Below, piece by piece: positions 26,015 to 29,923 of a stretch of 29,923 nucleotides of DNA; the first letter of the stretch is position 1; each line of letters starts with the position of its first letter. Origin of the DNA: Candidatus Methanovirga meridionalis (GTDB lineage Archaea > Methanobacteriota > Methanobacteria > Methanobacteriales > Methanobacteriaceae); assembly GCA_031289325.1 (NCBI GenBank), contig JAITPS010000013.1, positions 1-29,923 on the forward strand, read 5' to 3'. The notes under the pieces were generated by a model, which saw only the letters and a list, made by a program, of their open reading frames with translations, did not search any database and had not been told where the DNA came from. Position numbers and translations under genes: made by a program.

Positions 26015-26307
26015 TATAGTGTATGAAATAATGTTTTTAAGTACGGAAAAACTTCGTTTTTCTAATTGAACAAGTTCAATAATGAAGTTTTTAAAACTGA
26101 AACATAATTATTAAATTTTTAATTAAAAAAATTATAGTTATTATTTTTAAATATAAAAATATAAAAATTGTTATTTAAAAAATTAATTTAATATTAATTT
26201 GAAATTTTTAAAAACGGAGAATGTATTCTCCTAAGTTGAAAATAAATTTTCAACAATAAGATATTTAAAATATATGATTAATTACAAACTTTTTTTATAA
26301 CACTATA
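26015..26307 (+). mobile_element. MITE-like element, family 2, copy 2
   Basis: Ends TATAGTGTATGAAATAATGT and the complement of TATAGTGTTATAAAAAAAGT. The copy is inverted relative to 18222-18554. Hairpins visible in order are GAAAAAC-TTC-GTTTTTC, TTGAAC-AA-GTTCAA, GGAGAAT-GT-ATTCTCC and GTTGAAAAT-AA-ATTTTCAAC. It lacks the internal duplication of copy 1. No coding capacity. Confidence 0.75.
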
Positions 26308-26509
26308 AAATGAAAGAGTCAATTGTTATGTTATGGTTTATTTTAAAAGGCAGTAATATAGAAAAAAATAGCAATATAGGGGGCTGTTAAAAGCACGATT
26401 AATAACGATAGGCTTGATAGAATAGGTTTAAGAGATATTTCATGAAGATAAGGATAATGAAACTGATTACAGTGTTATGAAATGAATATAAAAAAGATGA
26501 TTATAATAT
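26308..26509. other. Gene-free spacer
   Basis: Between the family 2 element and the carB stop. It contains a patch with higher G content (AATATAGGGGGCTGTTAAAA near 26380) and no open frame worth calling; it could be remains of a decayed gene. Confidence 0.4.
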
Positions 26510-29500
26510 TCATTGATTATTATATTCATTCAATGATTTAACATTAATATCTGATTTTTGAATTGTTTCAATAGCATTAAGGGCTGCTTTAGCACCTGCT
26601 AATGTTGTTACATACGGTAAACCAATTTCAATAGCTAAACGTCTCATTTTATAACCATCTGAAGCAGATAATTTACCTGATGGTGTGTTAATAATTAAAT
26701 CTACCTCTTTATTAAGTATTGAATCACTAATATTTGGTGACTCATCACTTATCTTACCTAATTCTTCAATCTCAATCTTATTGTTAACATTATCTTTTAT
26801 AGATTTAGCAGTGCCATGTGTAGCTATTAATTTAAATCCCAGTGATACAGCTTTTTCAGCTATTTCTTGAACTTTTAATCTATCCTGTTTTCTAACACTT
26901 ATAAATATTGTGCCTTTTTTTGGTAAATCCATATTAGCAGAAAGTTGGGATTTATAGTATGCCAAACCAAAATTTTCATCAATCCCCATTGCTTCTCCAG
27001 TAGATTTCATTTCAGGTCCAAGTATAATATCTGCTTCTGGAATTTTTAAAAAAGGGAAAACAGATTCTTTAACAGCTACATGTTTAATTTTAATCTCATT
27101 TATCAATCCAAGATCTTTTAATTTTTTACCAATTATGAGTTTAGATGCAATTTTTGCAAGTGGAACTCCAATAGCTTTACTAACAAATGGGACTGTTCTA
27201 CTTGCTCGTGGATTAGCTTCAATTATATAAACTTTTCCCTCATCAAGTTTGACTGCATACTGAATATTCATAAGTCCAACAACTTCAAGTTCAATAGCTA
27301 ATTCACGAGAATAAGACCTTATAACATCTAAAATATCTTTTGGAATTGATTGTGGTGGTATAACACATGCAGAATCACCAGAATGTATTCCTGCTTCTTC
27401 TATATGTTCCATTATTCCTCCGATGAAGACATCTTCCTTATCAGATAAAATATCTACATCCACTTCAATAGCATCTTCTAAAAACTTATCAACCAATATT
27501 GGATGTTCTGGGGAAACTCTTGCTGCTTCTTCAACATATTCTTTTAATTCATAATCATCATAGACAATTTCCATTGCTCTTCCACCAATAACATAAGATG
27601 GTCTAACAAGAACAGGAAACCCTATTTTTTTAGCTATTTCTCTTGCATCAGGAAAAGAATGGGCTAATCCATAGGGTGCTTGAGGAATGTTCAATTTGTT
27701 TAAAACTTCACTAAATTTTTCCCTATTTTCACTACTGTCAATACTTTCATAATTTGTTCCAAGAATTTTGACTCCTGCATTTGCAAGTGGAACAGCTAAA
27801 TTAATGGATGTTTGCCCACCAAACTGAACAATAACTCCCTCTGGTTTTTCTTTATTGATTATTTCAATCACATCTTCGAAAGTTAATGATTCAAAATAAA
27901 GTTTATCTGAGATATCGTAATCCGTACTTACAGTTTCAGGATTGTTATTAATAATAATAGTTTCAATTCCCTCTTCTTTTAAAGCAAGAATTGAATGAAC
28001 ACAACAATAGTCAAATTCAATTCCTTGCCCTATTCTTATTGGTCCTGCACCAATAATAATTATTTTTCGTGTATTCGATGGGTTAACTTCATTTCCTTTA
28101 TCATAGCTACTGTAGTAGTAAGGAGTCTTTGCTTCAAATTCAGCTGCACAAGTATCAACCATTTTAAACGAAGGTTTTATTGAATTATCCATTCTTAACT
28201 CATTAATATCTAATTTAAGAAGTTTTTCAAGAGTACTATCCGAAAATCCCATTGATTTAGCTTTTTTTAAAGCTTTTAATAATGAGTCTTTATCATCTAA
28301 TTTAGAAACTAATTCATTTTCAAAATCCACAATATTTTTAATTTTATTTAAAAAGAAGCTATCAATATTGGTAAGTTTAAATAAATCATTAACATTCATT
28401 CCTGTTTTTAATGCAGTGTATATCTGAAAAATCCTTTCATCGGTTGGATTTATTAAATCATCACGACTAAAATCAAGTTCTTCAAATCCATTAAGACCAA
28501 TATCTAAGGATCTAATAGCTTTATGCAATGTTTCTTCTATAGTTCTTCCAATAGCCATTACTTCACCAGTAGATTTCATCTGAATCCCAATTTTTCTATT
28601 TGTCCCTTTAAATTTATCAAAAGACCATCTTGGTATTTTAACTACAACATAATCTAAGCTTGGTTCAAATGAAGCAGGTGTTTCCTTAGTAATATCATTT
28701 TGAATTTCATCTAAAGTCATTCCAATAGCTATTTTAGAGGATATTTTAGCAATAGGATAACCAGTAGCCTTTGAAGCAAGAGCACTACTTCTACTCACAC
28801 GAGGATTTACTTCAATAACTTTATATTCTCCTGTTTGTGGATTAACAGCGAATTGAATGTTGCAACCACCTTCAATATTGAGTGCTCTTATTATTTTAAT
28901 GGATGCATCCCTTAATCTTTGAGAATCAATATCATTTAAATTTTGAGCAGGAGCTACAACAATACTTTCACCTGTATGAATACCCATAGGATCTAAATTC
29001 TCCATATTACATACAATAATGCAAGTATCGTTTCTATCTCTCATGACTTCATATTCAAACTCTTTCCAGCCTAAAACAGACTCGTCAATAAGAACCTGAT
29101 TTATAAAACTCATATCCAAACCATGAGTAACTATTTCAACTAATTGGGACCTATTATTTGCTACTCCACCACCAGTACCACCAAGTGTAAATGCGGGTCT
29201 AACAATTACAGGGTAACCAATTTTTTCCACGGCTTTTAATGCATCATCAATAGATTCAACAGCTTCGCATTTAGGAATTGGCTCATTAAGCTCATTCATG
29301 AATTTTCCAAACAAATCTCTATCTTCTACATTTGCAATTGTCTCAACAGATGAACCAATTACTTTAATCCCATCTAAAACCCCCATCTCATCAAGACCTG
29401 TAGCTATATTTAATCCTGTTTGCCCCCCCATAGTTGGAAGAATGGCATCAACCTTTTCTTTTTCAATTATTTTAGCAAGAACTTCAGGATTCAATGGTTC

Positions 29501-29698
29501 AACATAAACAGTATCCGCCATGTCAATATCAGTTTGAATAGTTGCAGGATTACTGTTGACTAATACTGTTTCAATGCCTTCTTCTTTAATAGATTTACAA
29601 GCCTGTGAACCAGAATAGTCAAACTCCGCAGCTTGACCTATTTGAATAGGTCCAGACCCAATAATAAGAACTTTTTTAATATCTTTATCAACGGGCAT
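26510..29698 (-). CDS. carB: Carbamoyl-phosphate synthase, large subunit
   Basis: A 1062-residue cytosolic enzyme that makes carbamoyl phosphate for pyrimidines and arginine from bicarbonate, ATP and ammonia channelled from CarA. Two homologous ATP-grasp synthetase halves are present. The first opens with GSGPIQIGQAAEFDYSG at 14-30 and the second with GAGPIRIGQGIEFDY near 552. Both carry RPSYVIGG- or RPAFTLGG-type loops and a VIEVNPRVSRSSA or IIEANPRASRTVP metal-binding stretch. The C-terminal MGS-like allosteric domain starts near 935 (KVQEIAEKAVSLGFKLIAT). It is full length and unsplit, unlike the two-gene carB of some methanogens. GAGG lies seven bases before the ATG. carA is not in the window; it could follow upstream beyond 29923 or lie elsewhere. 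Confidence 0.97.
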   Translation of the reverse strand: MPVDKDIKKVLIIGSGPIQIGQAAEFDYSGSQACKSIKEEGIETVLVNSNPATIQTDIDMADTVYVEPLNPEVLAKIIEKEKVDAILPTMGGQTGLNIATGLDEMGVLDGIKVIGSSVETIANVEDRDLFGKFMNELNEPIPKCEAVESIDDALKAVEKIGYPVIVRPAFTLGGTGGGVANNRSQLVEIVTHGLDMSFINQVLIDESVLGWKEFEYEVMRDRNDTCIIVCNMENLDPMGIHTGESIVVAPAQNLNDIDSQRLRDASIKIIRALNIEGGCNIQFAVNPQTGEYKVIEVNPRVSRSSALASKATGYPIAKISSKIAIGMTLDEIQNDITKETPASFEPSLDYVVVKIPRWSFDKFKGTNRKIGIQMKSTGEVMAIGRTIEETLHKAIRSLDIGLNGFEELDFSRDDLINPTDERIFQIYTALKTGMNVNDLFKLTNIDSFFLNKIKNIVDFENELVSKLDDKDSLLKALKKAKSMGFSDSTLEKLLKLDINELRMDNSIKPSFKMVDTCAAEFEAKTPYYYSSYDKGNEVNPSNTRKIIIIGAGPIRIGQGIEFDYCCVHSILALKEEGIETIIINNNPETVSTDYDISDKLYFESLTFEDVIEIINKEKPEGVIVQFGGQTSINLAVPLANAGVKILGTNYESIDSSENREKFSEVLNKLNIPQAPYGLAHSFPDAREIAKKIGFPVLVRPSYVIGGRAMEIVYDDYELKEYVEEAARVSPEHPILVDKFLEDAIEVDVDILSDKEDVFIGGIMEHIEEAGIHSGDSACVIPPQSIPKDILDVIRSYSRELAIELEVVGLMNIQYAVKLDEGKVYIIEANPRASRTVPFVSKAIGVPLAKIASKLIIGKKLKDLGLINEIKIKHVAVKESVFPFLKIPEADIILGPEMKSTGEAMGIDENFGLAYYKSQLSANMDLPKKGTIFISVRKQDRLKVQEIAEKAVSLGFKLIATHGTAKSIKDNVNNKIEIEELGKISDESPNISDSILNKEVDLIINTPSGKLSASDGYKMRRLAIEIGLPYVTTLAGAKAALNAIETIQKSDINVKSLNEYNNQ

Positions 29699-29785
29699 TA
29701 ATTTTCCTCTATGAATTATTTAATTGATTTAAAATATTTAATTCAATTAAAACAATTTTTAATAAAATAATTTTTAATAATATTC

Positions 29786-29792
29786 ATTTATA
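29786..29792 (-). promoter_or_regulatory. Possible TATA box of carB
   Basis: On the minus strand CCATATAAATG gives TATAAAT about 90 bases before the start codon. It overlaps the outer tip of the family 1 end at 29791. Transcription would begin near 29760, with a leader of about 60 bases. Confidence 0.4.
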
Positions 29793-29923
29793 TGGTTATT
29801 ATGGAAAAGTTCTTAAATTTTAAAATGATAATTTTTTTTATTAAGTTATTTAATTTCAAATATCATTAAATGAAAATCTATAATTTTAAATTAAATATAT
29901 AGTCATTATGGTAAAGTTCTTAA
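29791..29923 (-). mobile_element. MITE-like element, family 1, copy H (cut by the window end, two right ends)
   Basis: TATGGTTATTATGGAAAAGT then TCTTAA at 29791-29816 is a family 1 right end in reverse orientation. Typical interior follows, and then a second right end TATAGTCATTATGGTAAAGT at 29898-29917 continues to the end of the window. As in copies B and E, two right ends lie in tandem. The left end is outside. Confidence 0.6.

Noticed and set aside
29298..29507. Plus-strand frames inside carB and other long genes
   Set aside because: They are antisense shadows of firmly identified genes, without ribosome sites or recognisable domains.
1..29923. tRNA or rRNA genes
   Set aside because: No GGTTCAAATCC-type T-loop with matching acceptor stem was found outside coding regions; the few similar strings are inside genes.

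Overview
The window looks like the chromosome of a very AT-rich methanogenic archaeon of the order Methanobacteriales, most likely a Methanobrevibacter. Evidence for this is the Kae1-Bud32 fusion protein, type II methionine aminopeptidase, archaeal threonine synthase with a zinc ribbon, a ferredoxin-thioredoxin reductase catalytic chain fused to a rubredoxin-like domain, DUF1922- and DUF2119-type methanogen proteins, and Shine-Dalgarno sites of the GGAGGTGAT type. No rRNA or tRNA gene was seen.

Layout. 1-700: a decayed IS4-type transposase whose YREK signature has been expanded into seven copies of a 17-bp unit. 746-1095: 15-bp minisatellites. 1138-4890 (-): a large SWIM-SNF2 helicase. 5166-5715: a long AT-rich inverted-repeat element. 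5916-6533 (+): thiE. 6711-8049: a degraded small gene, an IS630-type transposase truncated before its catalytic domain, and a five-repeat CRISPR array with no cas genes nearby. 8709-9485 (-): a sugar-phosphate isomerase-like TIM barrel. 10339-11037 (+): a radical SAM activase. 11075-12381 (-): map with a translationally coupled 115-aa gene. 12641-13837 (+): thrC. 14496-15897 (+): a TraB-family membrane protein and a DUF1922 zinc protein. 16059-19520 (-): an RraA-like protein, a DUF2119 putative zinc hydrolase, FTR-rubredoxin and a glutaredoxin. 19829-20797 (-): a ZIP metal transporter. 21615-22487 (+): an Rpn-type nuclease. 22659-24314 (+): kae1-bud32. 25007-25738 (+): a PAP2-like membrane protein. 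26510-29698 (-): carB.

Most genes are stand-alone housekeeping functions: thiamin, threonine and carbamoyl-phosphate synthesis, tRNA t6A modification, N-terminal methionine removal and thiol redox. They are separated by unusually long AT-rich gaps.

Those gaps are the most interesting part. They hold three families of short elements without coding capacity, bounded by inverted repeats (MITE-like). Family 1 has about eight copies; its ends are TATAGTgg..GATAAAGTTCTTAA on one side and, on the other, the complement of TATAGTcattatgGAAAAGTTCTTAA. Family 2 has two copies in opposite orientation with hairpin-rich interiors and the same TATAGTG tips. Family 3 has three copies with TTGGCACTGTAAA ends. 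Many copies lie a short distance upstream of start codons, and several family 1 ends coincide with TATA-box-like sequence. The elements may therefore have become promoters, or they may prefer TA-rich promoter DNA as a target.
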